A stretch of 64,000 bases of DNA from Lysobacterales bacterium (GTDB taxonomy: Bacteria > Pseudomonadota > Gammaproteobacteria > Xanthomonadales > Marinicellaceae), in contig JALSLV010000112.1 of assembly GCA_026988115.1 (NCBI GenBank), forward strand, positions 1 to 64,000. The letters are read 5' to 3'. The notes under the pieces are model-generated. The model saw only the letters and a list, made by a program, of their open reading frames with translations, made no database searches and was not told the origin of the DNA. Of this stretch, positions 1 to 7,667 are shown piece after piece (position 1 is the stretch's first letter; each line of letters opens with the position of its first letter). The translations under genes were made by a program, and so were the position numbers.

Positions 1-25
1 TCTAATAGTTTGTTAATATGGTTCA

Positions 26-109
26 TGACCTGTCCTCTAAATTATGGTATGCAAAGACAATATATTATACTGCCTTTCATAATCCACGTAGATTAGGATG
101 GACAGGTCA
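26..109. repeat. 10-bp inverted repeat flanking 64 nt
   Basis: TGACCTGTCC at 26-35 is repeated as the exact reverse complement GGACAGGTCA at 100-109. The first 243 bases of the window hold no gene that I can support. The pair could be the ends of a small mobile repeat or two operator half-sites; nothing in the sequence decides between these. Confidence 0.4.
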
Positions 110-187
110 AAACATCATATCTAATATATCAAACCTAACCTTGAGAGTTTCTAACGCAATCTAATTTGAAAACTACGGGCGTACAAA

Positions 188-216
188 CCTTGGTCGAACC
201 AATTGTTCAACCAAGG
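188..216. terminator. Stem-loop downstream of the GGDGT-repeat gene
   Basis: CCTTGGTCGAAC pairs with GTTCAACCAAGG (one mismatch, 5-nt loop). It lies 28 bases beyond the stop of the leftward small gene. The T-run at 233-240 is on the wrong side for leftward transcription, so it may stop rightward transcription entering from outside the window, or act as a 3' stabilising hairpin. Confidence 0.35.
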
Positions 217-243
217 GGCAGTACGGGTCTCATTTTTTTTGAG

Positions 244-507
244 TTACTTAACTGGAACGATTTGGCAATAAGTTTTGTCGTCAGTTCCGTCATTGCCAAC
301 CTTTAATTCAGTTCCATCAGATCCAACTTTATTTCCAGTTCCATCACCGCCGACTTTATTTTCAGTTCCGTCACCACCGATTTTGTTTCCTGTTCCATCA
401 CCGCCGACTTTTATACAGACTTGAGAGTATTTTCCTGTGCCGTCTCCACCTACAGAATAAGCATTTGTTGATAAGATTATTGCTAAAGCTATTATTAATT
501 TTTTCAT
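244..507 (-). CDS. Small secreted protein with tandem GGDGT nonapeptide repeats
   Basis: An 87-residue protein with a clear signal peptide (hydrophobic residues 4-13, likely cut after ...NAYS at 18). The mature part is almost entirely repeats: one degenerate unit at 19-25, then five 9-residue units at 34-78 of the form V/I-G-G/S/N-D-G-T-x-x-K. Single cysteines flank the array (C31 and C81) and could close it with a disulfide. I do not recognise a named family. Its ATG lies 3 bases after the stop of the upstream DUF6502-like gene, so the two are translationally coupled. From memory, DUF6502 genes in other proteobacteria often sit next to secreted GGTG-repeat/DUF5666 proteins, which would make this an analogous partner; that is recollection, not evidence seen here. 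Confidence 0.75.
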   Translation of the reverse strand: MKKLIIALAIILSTNAYSVGGDGTGKYSQVCIKVGGDGTGNKIGGDGTENKVGGDGTGNKVGSDGTELKVGNDGTDDKTYCQIVPVK

Positions 508-510
508 GAT

Positions 511-1293
511 TTATTTCTCTATTTTATATTCTAAAAATGAAACGCCATATTCAGGATGGGTTCCTACACTTACATTTTCTTCATAACTAATTAGTAGTTC
601 AGTTATATTACTTTTATAATTATCAATATGCTGTCTAATTTCCTTATGAAGGCTGTTAAATTTATTTGGGTTTATTTGTGAAGAAAAAATAGTTTGTTGT
701 ACAAACTTGTCTTCTTTCCTTAAGGTTTTAGAGTTAAATATTATGGTGTCAATTACCCTGTTTATTTGAACAGCTGTAATATTCGAATAGTTAATGTCAT
801 TCGTATAGGATAAATTTATAAACTCTAGTATTTCGACTTTATGGCCCAAATCTTTGATATTTCCTCTTTTTACAAGTTCATCCAGAATGGCTTGGTAGGT
901 GAGCATGCCAGCAGCCCGTTGTTCGCATATGCTTTGAAAAGTCCGAAAATGCCCCACTTTTGTAATTTTGTTGCTGTTGTAATACCGGTGAGCAGTCCAG
1001 CGTAAATCTTCTAGGATAGTTGCAAGTTTGTCCGGAGATGTCTTGGGTGATTTTCCTTTTAAGTAAGCGGGTATATAACGGCGATTGATTCCTGTTCGAA
1101 TAGCAATGGTTACATTTGTGGCATCGGGGTCTTGTTTTTTGGCTTCTAAAACCAATTGTTCATCTAATGCATTGAGAATTTCAGTTCTGGAAAGGCGAAA
1201 TTTTAAAATTATCTTGGCGATGGCTTTAGATAATAGTTTGATGGCATTTTTCTTAAGCTTTTGACTTTCATTTATTTTTTCTTTAGTGTTCAT
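511..1293 (-). CDS. DUF6502-like protein, probable DNA-binding regulator
   Basis: About 260 residues. The N-terminal third reads as a helical segment followed by a helix-turn-helix-like stretch (variable Thr/Ile region, then TGINRRYIPAYLKGK), as in DUF6502 proteins. The middle (LEDLRWTAHRYYN and the segment ending ILDELVKRGNI) matches the way that family continues. I chose the ATG at 1293 (MNTKEKI) because the ORF-track start at 1329 adds 12 polar residues and has no ribosome-binding site; neither start has a strong one. It is the first gene of a leftward pair with the GGDGT-repeat protein. The function is unknown, and regulation of the coupled secreted protein is an inference from position. 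Confidence 0.65.
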   Translation of the reverse strand: MNTKEKINESQKLKKNAIKLLSKAIAKIILKFRLSRTEILNALDEQLVLEAKKQDPDATNVTIAIRTGINRRYIPAYLKGKSPKTSPDKLATILEDLRWTAHRYYNSNKITKVGHFRTFQSICEQRAAGMLTYQAILDELVKRGNIKDLGHKVEILEFINLSYTNDINYSNITAVQINRVIDTIIFNSKTLRKEDKFVQQTIFSSQINPNKFNSLHKEIRQHIDNYKSNITELLISYEENVSVGTHPEYGVSFLEYKIEK

Positions 1294-1349
1294 AATCTTA
1301 ATCTTTTGCGTTTGTGTAATCTTACACATTTAAAACGATATTATTTTCT

Positions 1350-1355
1350 TATAAT
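1350..1355 (+). promoter_or_regulatory. -10 hexamer for the putative small RNA
   Basis: A perfect TATAAT lies at 1350-1355 with no convincing -35 element. It would start a transcript near 1362 that ends at the hairpin and T-run at 1448-1484. Confidence 0.45.
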
Positions 1356-1361
1356 GGCTAC

Positions 1362-1484
1362 TCGTGGGTAAATGCTACGACGCGAGTTTGGTCAAATCTC
1401 CGACTGTAGCAATTTTAGTGGGATTGCACAACTCCACGGTTGTGCGTAAAGCCAGTAACGAGAACAGGCGTTACTGGCTTTTTT
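1362..1484 (+). ncRNA. Putative small RNA, three hairpins ending in a terminator
   Basis: Downstream of TATAAT lie three successive stems. TGCTAC (1373) pairs with GTAGCA (1406). GCACAAC (1426) pairs with GTTGTGC (1439). AAAGCCAGTAAC (1448) pairs perfectly with GTTACTGGCTTT (1470), followed by a T-run to 1484: an intrinsic terminator. The only ORF over it begins with GTG and has no protein-like features. I do not recognise an Rfam family. The order promoter, structured 120 nt, terminator is that of a free-standing small RNA. Confidence 0.5.
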
Positions 1485-1701
1485 ATGCACTAAATAGTTT
1501 CACTTTTAAGTCGACAATATATTTCTTATATTTTTTTATATTTATTAAATACTCAAATCATACCACATAAAGGCAGGCTAGAACGCCCATATAGTGTGCT
1601 TTTGTCGAGTTTTTATGGGTTTTACTCTCTATTATTCAGCTTTCATTCATTGTTTTTGCATTAAAGTGGGCGTAAGTTTTAGAAAACCAAAAGGTGATAA
1701 C

Positions 1702-2259
1702 ATGAAAAACATTAGAAATATATTAACAGGATTGACTTTATTAATGGCGACTACTTTTGCCAGTGCTGGTCGTTATGATAATGAATACACCTATGCACCC
1801 GTTGTTGATGTCCAACCCGTTTATGAAACGGTTCGTGTACCGCAAAACAGAAGGGTCTGTGAAGACAGGTATAGAGGTCCTCGTGGTAGGCATTCTGGGG
1901 AACGCAGAACAAGTTCAGGCGGTGGCGCCGTTCTTGGAGGAATTATTGGTGGATTGTTAGGAAACCGCTTTGGTGATGGTCGTGGTCGTGATGCGGCAAC
2001 GGCTGTAGGTATTATTGCTGGTGCTGCTATTGGCTCTGGAGCTGATAGAAACCACAATCGTTATAACCGAAGGTATTCAAACTCAAGACGTCATGACCGC
2101 AGACAATGTTACACACAACGTGATTATTATGAAGAGCAACGCATTGTCGGTTACGATGTGGCGTATGAGTACATTGGTAGGACTTACCACACAAGAATGC
2201 AAAACCATCCTGGTGACAGGGTCAGAATACAGGTTAATGTTCAAGTAGCTGAATATTAA
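1702..2259 (+). CDS. Glycine-zipper 2TM (17 kDa surface antigen-like) protein
   Basis: A 185-residue exported protein. The start at 1702 follows the ribosome-binding site AAGGTGAT and begins a normal signal peptide (MKNIRNILTGLTLLMATTFASA). The mature N-terminus is basic and Tyr/Arg-rich. It is followed by a glycine zipper (AVLGGIIGGLLGNRFG and AVGIIAGAAIGSG, roughly residues 75-115), then a Tyr/Arg-rich C-terminus. This is the architecture of Rickettsia 17-kDa antigen/glycine-zipper 2TM proteins of the outer envelope. There is no lipobox cysteine at the cleavage site, so it is not an obvious lipoprotein. It stands alone, followed by a strong terminator. Confidence 0.8.
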   Translation: MKNIRNILTGLTLLMATTFASAGRYDNEYTYAPVVDVQPVYETVRVPQNRRVCEDRYRGPRGRHSGERRTSSGGGAVLGGIIGGLLGNRFGDGRGRDAATAVGIIAGAAIGSGADRNHNRYNRRYSNSRRHDRRQCYTQRDYYEEQRIVGYDVAYEYIGRTYHTRMQNHPGDRVRIQVNVQVAEY

Positions 2260-2297
2260 CGTTTAAACTTCTCTCTCTTGCCAGTTGAAATACTGGC

Positions 2298-2328
2298 AGC
2301 CCCTAGCGGAAGCTGGGGGCTTTTTTTT
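2298..2328 (+). terminator. Rho-independent terminator after the glycine-zipper gene
   Basis: AGCCCCTAGC pairs with GCTGGGGGCT around a GGAA loop, followed by eight T. A smaller CCAGT/ACTGG hairpin precedes it at 2281-2296. Confidence 0.85.
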
Positions 2329-2395
2329 GCTTGTTAATTGTTAATTAAATGCATATAAGATAGAATCTCAACTCTCTATCAAAAACTCTCAACTC

Positions 2396-4918
2396 ATGAC
2401 GGCATTACTTCACCAGACCTTTTCTTTTCTTGATTGGAATTTAGACATTTCAAAACATGAACTGTACTTGAATTATGAGATTGAAAGCATTGGTAAAGTG
2501 ACTGAAGTTCTTAGTTTTCCGCAATTTTCAATGACACATGTTAATAAAAAGCAAATCAACGCAGCCTGTGATTTAGTGCATTGGATGTGTGGCGTTAGTT
2601 ATTATAAATCAGGCCTTGCAAAAGAAATAATATTCAAATGTAAACAACCCTCAGAGCAGATGTTGAGTTTTATTAAGAAAACGTGGTTTCATGGTTTGGC
2701 TGAGTTGGTTTATGAGAACGGTTTAAAAGGGGTCAGTACCCTTAAATCAATAAACCCACCTACTAAAACCTTATTGTCAAAAGATTTAAGGGTACTGACC
2801 CCTTTTAAACTTGTTGCCCTAGGCGGTGGAAAAGATTCCTTAGTTACGATTGAGGAGCTTAAACTACACGGCAGTGAGATTAAATTATTTATGGTTGGAA
2901 ATTCAAGCCTAATTAAAAGTGTGGCTGAATTTATCGGTTTACCGTTAATTCAAGTCAAACGAAAAATAGATGATAAATTGATTGCTTATAATAAGGCAGG
3001 AGCCATAAATGGACACGTGCCTATTACTGCTATCAATTCTGCTATTGGTGTTTTGACGGCTTTGTTGTTTGATTGTTCAGAGGTGGTTTTTTCCAATGAA
3101 AAATCAGCCGATTCAGAGAACACCATTAATGCCGATGGGGATAAGGTCAATCATCAGTATTCTAAAAGTTATGAGTTTGAAAAGGATTTTTGTGCTATTA
3201 TTTTTAAGGAGATTACTCAAGATGTGCATTACTACTCACAACAAAGGCAGTTTTCAGAATTGGAAATTTTGCAAAAGTTTGCACAGTATCCGCAGTATTT
3301 TCCTGTATTTACTAGTTGTAACCGTAATTTTCATCTCGATGGTTCGCACAATAACAATTCCTTGTGGTGCTGTGATTGCCCTAAATGCCGATTTGTCTTT
3401 TTGGGACTGGCTCCATTTATAGAAAAATCTGAACTATTAAAAATATTTGGTCAAAACTTAATGGATGACGAAAGTCAAAAGCATGGATTTGCAGAATTGC
3501 TGGGTTATGAAGGCATTAAACCATTTGAATGCGTAGGTGAAATACACGAAAGCAGACAGGCATTTGATTCGATTAAAAACAAACGCGACTGGAACAATGA
3601 TGAGTTGGTGGTTTATTTTAAACAAAAACATTATTTAGCCCTGAGTCAATTACGAAATAAACAAGTTGCGATTTGGGGTTTTGGCGTTGAGGGCAGGGCA
3701 GTTGCCGAATATTTGCATAAAAACCAGGTGGGATTTACCGTTTTGTGCTCTAAAGGTGAAGAAGACAAAAGTTACTCCTGTGAAATAAAAGAAATTGATG
3801 TGGCATTACTTAATCAATTTGATATTATTGTTAAGTCACCTGGCATTAGCCCTTATTCTGATTTAGTGAAAAATTCCAAGGCACAATTTACCTCAGCAAC
3901 GGCATTATGGTTTGCCAACGAAAAAAACACATCGGTTATTGCCATAACAGGAACAAAAGGCAAAAGCACAAGCGTGAGTGTGTTGAGGCATGTTTTAGAA
4001 GCTTTGAATTATAACGTCAATTTGGTGGGTAATATTGGCACACCCTTGATTGCGGCTTCATCCGATTGCGACTATATTGTACTAGAGGCATCTAGTTTTC
4101 AAATTTATGATGGAGAAATTCAGGCAGATATTGCGTTAATTAATAATTTATACCCCGAGCATGTGGATTGGCATGAAGGAGCTGAAAATTATTTTAGTGA
4201 TAAAGTTAAGCTATTGGATTCGGCAACAATCAAAATTATTAATGCCAATAATAAAGAATTGGTTAAGCGAACACACTCCATGAACTGTGTGCTTTTTAAT
4301 GCAAAAAATGCTTTTCATGTCGAAGGCGAATCCTTGTTTTTACAGGACAGAGAAGTTTTGAAAATAAGTGAGATTCAATTAATTGGTCAACATAATTTAG
4401 AAAACATTGGAGCTGTGTTAACAATTTGTAAAGAGTTGAAACTAAATATTGACCGTTGCATTGACGCCATTAAAACTTTTCAACCCCTGCAGCATCGGTT
4501 GCAATATCTGGGGAAAATAGGTCAGCATTTTGCCATTAACGATAGCATAGCCACTACGCCAATTGCAACCTTGGCTGCTCTGCAAACACAAGAGTGTTCA
4601 ACAACGACATTATTTGTAGGCGGCTTTGATCGGGGTAATGATTGGTCTGATTTTGCTCAAAATTTGAACCAGTGTGCACCTAATTTATTATTGTTAACAG
4701 GACAGAGTGGTAAAATTATACATGACTATTTGCAACAAATAAATTCTCCAATTTTATTCCATTATTTTACTAAATTAGGTCAAGCCATTAAATTTGCAGT
4801 TGAAAATTCACCAAAAAATCATACACTGTTGTTATCACCGGGAGCTCCTAGCTTTGATGAGTTTGAAAATTATAAACAAAGAGGTCTTTATTTTGAAAAG
4901 GAACTACACAATATATAG
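2396..4918 (+). CDS. murL-murD2: Fused MurL-MurD2: muramoyl-Ala-Glu epimerase and L-Glu ligase
   Basis: An 840-residue fusion. Residues 1 to about 415 match MurL, the epimerase of UDP-MurNAc-L-Ala-L-Glu known from Xanthomonas: a PP-loop-like GGGKDS (143-148) and a Cys cluster at 325-331 after SCNRNFHLDGS. Residues about 420-840 are a MurD-type ligase: nucleotide-binding GFGVEGRAV (428-436), Walker A GTKGKST (519-525), NNLYPEHVDWH and NDSIATTP. In Xanthomonas MurD2 adds L-Glu and MurL then inverts it, replacing glutamate racemase plus the normal MurD. There the two are separate neighbouring genes; here they are one chain, epimerase first. Residues 109-138 are encoded by a 90-bp palindromic repeat just before the PP-loop. 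The gene overlaps the Sel1-like gene downstream by 26 bases. Confidence 0.85.
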   Translation: MTALLHQTFSFLDWNLDISKHELYLNYEIESIGKVTEVLSFPQFSMTHVNKKQINAACDLVHWMCGVSYYKSGLAKEIIFKCKQPSEQMLSFIKKTWFHGLAELVYENGLKGVSTLKSINPPTKTLLSKDLRVLTPFKLVALGGGKDSLVTIEELKLHGSEIKLFMVGNSSLIKSVAEFIGLPLIQVKRKIDDKLIAYNKAGAINGHVPITAINSAIGVLTALLFDCSEVVFSNEKSADSENTINADGDKVNHQYSKSYEFEKDFCAIIFKEITQDVHYYSQQRQFSELEILQKFAQYPQYFPVFTSCNRNFHLDGSHNNNSLWCCDCPKCRFVFLGLAPFIEKSELLKIFGQNLMDDESQKHGFAELLGYEGIKPFECVGEIHESRQAFDSIKNKRDWNNDELVVYFKQKHYLALSQLRNKQVAIWGFGVEGRAVAEYLHKNQVGFTVLCSKGEEDKSYSCEIKEIDVALLNQFDIIVKSPGISPYSDLVKNSKAQFTSATALWFANEKNTSVIAITGTKGKSTSVSVLRHVLEALNYNVNLVGNIGTPLIAASSDCDYIVLEASSFQIYDGEIQADIALINNLYPEHVDWHEGAENYFSDKVKLLDSATIKIINANNKELVKRTHSMNCVLFNAKNAFHVEGESLFLQDREVLKISEIQLIGQHNLENIGAVLTICKELKLNIDRCIDAIKTFQPLQHRLQYLGKIGQHFAINDSIATTPIATLAALQTQECSTTTLFVGGFDRGNDWSDFAQNLNQCAPNLLLLTGQSGKIIHDYLQQINSPILFHYFTKLGQAIKFAVENSPKNHTLLLSPGAPSFDEFENYKQRGLYFEKELHNI
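2721..2810. repeat. REP-like palindrome inserted in frame in murL
   Basis: 28 bases at 2721-2748 (beginning GTTTAAAAGGGGTCAGTACC) are the exact reverse complement of 2783-2810, with a 34-nt spacer. The total of 90 bp keeps the reading frame. A second copy of the GGGGTCAGTACCC core lies at 19957-20035. The motif resembles the palindromes associated with IS200-like REP transposases (recollection). Confidence 0.85.
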
Positions 4919-5651
4919 GGTTATTTTTGCCTTGCTACTTTCTTTTGGTGTCTGTGCAAAAGATGAGTTTACAGTACCTCAAACACTACTCAACCAAGTT
5001 GATAAGGGTAATGCAGAGGCAGCTTATTTTATTGCCACAACTTTTTTTGAAGGGTCTGAGAAATTTGCTGCTAATTACGATAAAGGATTAAAGTGGCTTA
5101 AAAAAGCCGCAGATATGGGTTATGCGTATGCCATGAAAGATTTGGCTATAGAATTTGAAAATAAAGCAAATTATAAAGAAGCTTTGAGTTGGTACATGAA
5201 AGCGGCAAATTTAGGTCTTGGTTCAGTTTTTGATAGCATTGCGACTTATCATTATTATGGACGAGCAGGGCTTGAAGAAGATTGCGCTGTAGCTTACCAA
5301 TGGTATGAAAAAGGAGAATTAAAGGAAAATGAATTTGCGTTTAATAACCATGCGTGGTTTTTGGCAACATCTGTTAAAGAGGAATGCCGTAATCCAGAAA
5401 AAGCTTTAAAAGTCATATCAAATTTAATGGCTATTTTTGATGAAGATGATTTAGTTCCATGGTATATCTGGGACACCAAGGCGGCTGTTTTGGCATCCGT
5501 TTCAGATTTTGGTGCAGCTATCAGTTTGCAACAATGGTTGATAGATGAGATGAAAAAGGCCGATGTAAAAATCAAGCCATCCTATTTACAGCACTTAGAA
5601 TCCTACAAAAAAAGAAAACCTTGGCTTGAACTCGAACAACCGATTAAGTAA
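4893..5651 (+). CDS. Exported Sel1/TPR-like repeat protein
   Basis: 252 residues from the TTG at 4893, chosen because AAAGAGG sits 8 bases upstream and the product begins with a signal peptide (KRNYTIYRVIFALLLSFGVCA). The ORF-track start at 4794 would place 33 unlikely residues in front. Repeats typical of Sel1-like proteins follow (GLKWLKKAADMGYAYAMKDL, ALSWYMKAANLGLGSVFDSI, AYQWYEKGEL), then a TPR-like C-terminus. Such proteins are periplasmic scaffolds. It overlaps the end of murL-murD2 by 26 bases and is therefore probably co-transcribed with it, but no specific role is evident. Confidence 0.8.
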   Translation: MKRNYTIYRVIFALLLSFGVCAKDEFTVPQTLLNQVDKGNAEAAYFIATTFFEGSEKFAANYDKGLKWLKKAADMGYAYAMKDLAIEFENKANYKEALSWYMKAANLGLGSVFDSIATYHYYGRAGLEEDCAVAYQWYEKGELKENEFAFNNHAWFLATSVKEECRNPEKALKVISNLMAIFDEDDLVPWYIWDTKAAVLASVSDFGAAISLQQWLIDEMKKADVKIKPSYLQHLESYKKRKPWLELEQPIK

Positions 5652-5670
5652 AGATTAATTGTACTGCTCA

Positions 5671-5787
5671 CTTCGCCATTCCTGCGTAGGCAGGAATCTA
5701 GTGTATTATATTTACTACTATACAATACAGCCATCCTGACATGTGAGGCTAATATTTATAAGATTACCCGCCTTCGCGGCAATGACG
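5671..5787. repeat. Short intergenic palindromic repeats between convergent genes
   Basis: ATTCCTGCGTAGGCAGGAAT at about 5680-5699 is a palindrome. A related half-element, ACCCGCCTTCGCGGCAATGACG, follows at about 5766-5787. A similar sequence (TCATTTCTGCGATGGCAGGAA) recurs near 18630. These look like dispersed intergenic repeats and may also form bidirectional terminators here. Confidence 0.5.
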
Positions 5788-5807
5788 TTAGGTGTGAGTA
5801 GTTACGA

Positions 5808-7640
5808 TTAATTTTCAAAAGACGATTTGAATACCGTATCAAAATCAACAACATTGGGCACTAGTGTATTAATTATTAATTCTGTATTGAGTGCTGAATT
5901 AACCACATCAAGCGTTATATTGCCCGTTGTTGGTGCGGCAGCTACAGTGAAGGAAAAGCTAAATAACATGCCCCAATCCTGTTCATTTGCTGCACTGCCA
6001 GTGATTTTAAGTTCATCATTGCTTATGCTAAAAGTCCAATCATTAAGTGCATTATCATCTGCATCTGAAAAAACAGGATTATTAAATGGAGTCAAGTTGG
6101 GTAAAGCCAGCCGAAATTGCGAAAACCTTGGGTCGTAATCGTAGTTTTCGATGGCATAGTTGTAACGATAATTACCATTACCTAAATCGATGACTTTGAC
6201 TGCAACGGTTAAGTGACCTTCACTTGTGCTGAGTGTTTTAGAAGCTTGCATGGCGGTAGTTGTATTTGGTACTACATAATTATCGAGTGCTGCACCATTG
6301 GTGAATGTGTTTCCTGCATTAATATTCCAGCCCGCACCATTTGGTGTCGGAGCAATCGTGCGGTAACCCATAGAGTTAAATATATCAATGTCATCTCGAA
6401 TTACGTACCAAGCTTGAAAGAACAAGGCATTGTTGTTAACGTCTGTTAATTGATTTTTACGGACGACTAAACGGTTTTGTCCGGGTTGGTTTGAGGTGTT
6501 TTGTTGTGAACCGGTGCAGGGCATTGGATCAAAAAATGAACCACAATTATCCCAAATTCCTGAAAAAGCATCCAACTCAGAACGTGGTCCAAGGGCGTTG
6601 TTGGAATCATTATTGCCTGTGCCATAGACATCTTCACATCCCAACCCTAAGACATGACCACCAGGACAGGCGCAATTAGAATTAATGGTGAAAAAAGCAT
6701 GTTTTATCCCAGATAAGCCGATTTGTTCAAAGCGATTGTCGACTTCTCGGTAAATTGACCAATTTAAATAAGGGTGTTGATCCGTATTGTACGGGGGAGA
6801 GTTTCCTGTAAATTTTTGAAACCATGCCACATCGGCTGTGCCAATGTTTTTAAGACTTGCAGAAGGAGTGATGACGATTTTATCTGCACCTACATTGCCA
6901 AGATATGCAATTTGTCCAATATCTAACAGGGTGACATCGACTTCTCCCAAAGGAGGCCAGACAGGGTTGTTTGCACAGGTGACGGCTGCAATGTTTTTGC
7001 TTGATGTGATGGCTTTTTTCGGGATTGATAAGTGATTGTAGGTGTGGAGTTGTCCAACCACTTGATTGGCATGCAAAGGTTGATTGAGTAATTGAGCAAA
7101 CTTTTGTGTGGCAATCAAGTCAATATTGGACATTTTAAGAAGCTTTTTGTCTAAGTCCAATTCAATATGAATGCTGCTGGCTGTAAAAAGTTCATTGCCA
7201 TTGTTGTCTTTAATAACAAAATTAACCAAATCACTGCTGTTGAATAGTGTGGTTGGCTCAAGTGTTAAAGAATCGATCATCACTGTTCTGTCTTGGTGAG
7301 TAAAACTAAGGTTTGCCTTGATTTTTAAAGAACCATCGGTAACTTGAGAGATGATCCCATAAGGCACTTGCAGATTTAATTCAGTGCTGTTGTCTATTGG
7401 AAAGACCAGGTGATTGGCACTCCAATGTTTGTTTGGAAATTGCGGGGCTGGGTTAACAGTGGTGTCGTAAATAGAAAAAATAGTGTAGATGAAGCGTAAG
7501 TCGGCTTCGCCGCCAGTGGCTTTCCAACGCAAATCAAGTTGTTGTTGCTTGTTTGGATCTTGAAGCTTGTCGAGCCATGATTGTTCAGCATAGGTGCTGA
7601 CACTGTTTAAAATCAAGGTTGCTAAAAGGAAAAATCTCAT
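5808..7640 (-). CDS. Large secreted protein of unknown function with C-terminal FKSSFEN
   Basis: 610 residues with a signal peptide (MRFFLLATLILNSVSTYA). The rest is Asn/Thr-rich, beta-type sequence with a Cys-containing central block (CACPGGHVLGLGCEDVYGTG, then LGPRSELDAFSG and CGSFFDPMPCTG), followed by a domain with NGNYRYNYAIENYD. I do not recognise the family. The last residues, DTVFKSSFEN, closely match the end of the M14 carboxypeptidase at 35916-38327 (DVLFKNSFE), suggesting a shared sorting or anchoring tag. It is a single leftward gene, ending near the intergenic repeats and starting 28 bases before the end of dapE. Confidence 0.7.
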   Translation of the reverse strand: MRFFLLATLILNSVSTYAEQSWLDKLQDPNKQQQLDLRWKATGGEADLRFIYTIFSIYDTTVNPAPQFPNKHWSANHLVFPIDNSTELNLQVPYGIISQVTDGSLKIKANLSFTHQDRTVMIDSLTLEPTTLFNSSDLVNFVIKDNNGNELFTASSIHIELDLDKKLLKMSNIDLIATQKFAQLLNQPLHANQVVGQLHTYNHLSIPKKAITSSKNIAAVTCANNPVWPPLGEVDVTLLDIGQIAYLGNVGADKIVITPSASLKNIGTADVAWFQKFTGNSPPYNTDQHPYLNWSIYREVDNRFEQIGLSGIKHAFFTINSNCACPGGHVLGLGCEDVYGTGNNDSNNALGPRSELDAFSGIWDNCGSFFDPMPCTGSQQNTSNQPGQNRLVVRKNQLTDVNNNALFFQAWYVIRDDIDIFNSMGYRTIAPTPNGAGWNINAGNTFTNGAALDNYVVPNTTTAMQASKTLSTSEGHLTVAVKVIDLGNGNYRYNYAIENYDYDPRFSQFRLALPNLTPFNNPVFSDADDNALNDWTFSISNDELKITGSAANEQDWGMLFSFSFTVAAAPTTGNITLDVVNSALNTELIINTLVPNVVDFDTVFKSSFEN

Positions 7641-7667
7641 TGCTAACTCGCCTCATTAAATTTGGGT

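Noticed and set aside
270-420. Regular 27-base repeats that might be read as a CRISPR array
   Set aside because: They are in frame, encode the GGDGT nonapeptides, and have no unique spacers.
1364-1570. Rightward 68-codon ORF with a GTG start
   Set aside because: It overlaps the hairpins and terminator of the putative small RNA, has no ribosome-binding site, and its translation has no protein-like features.
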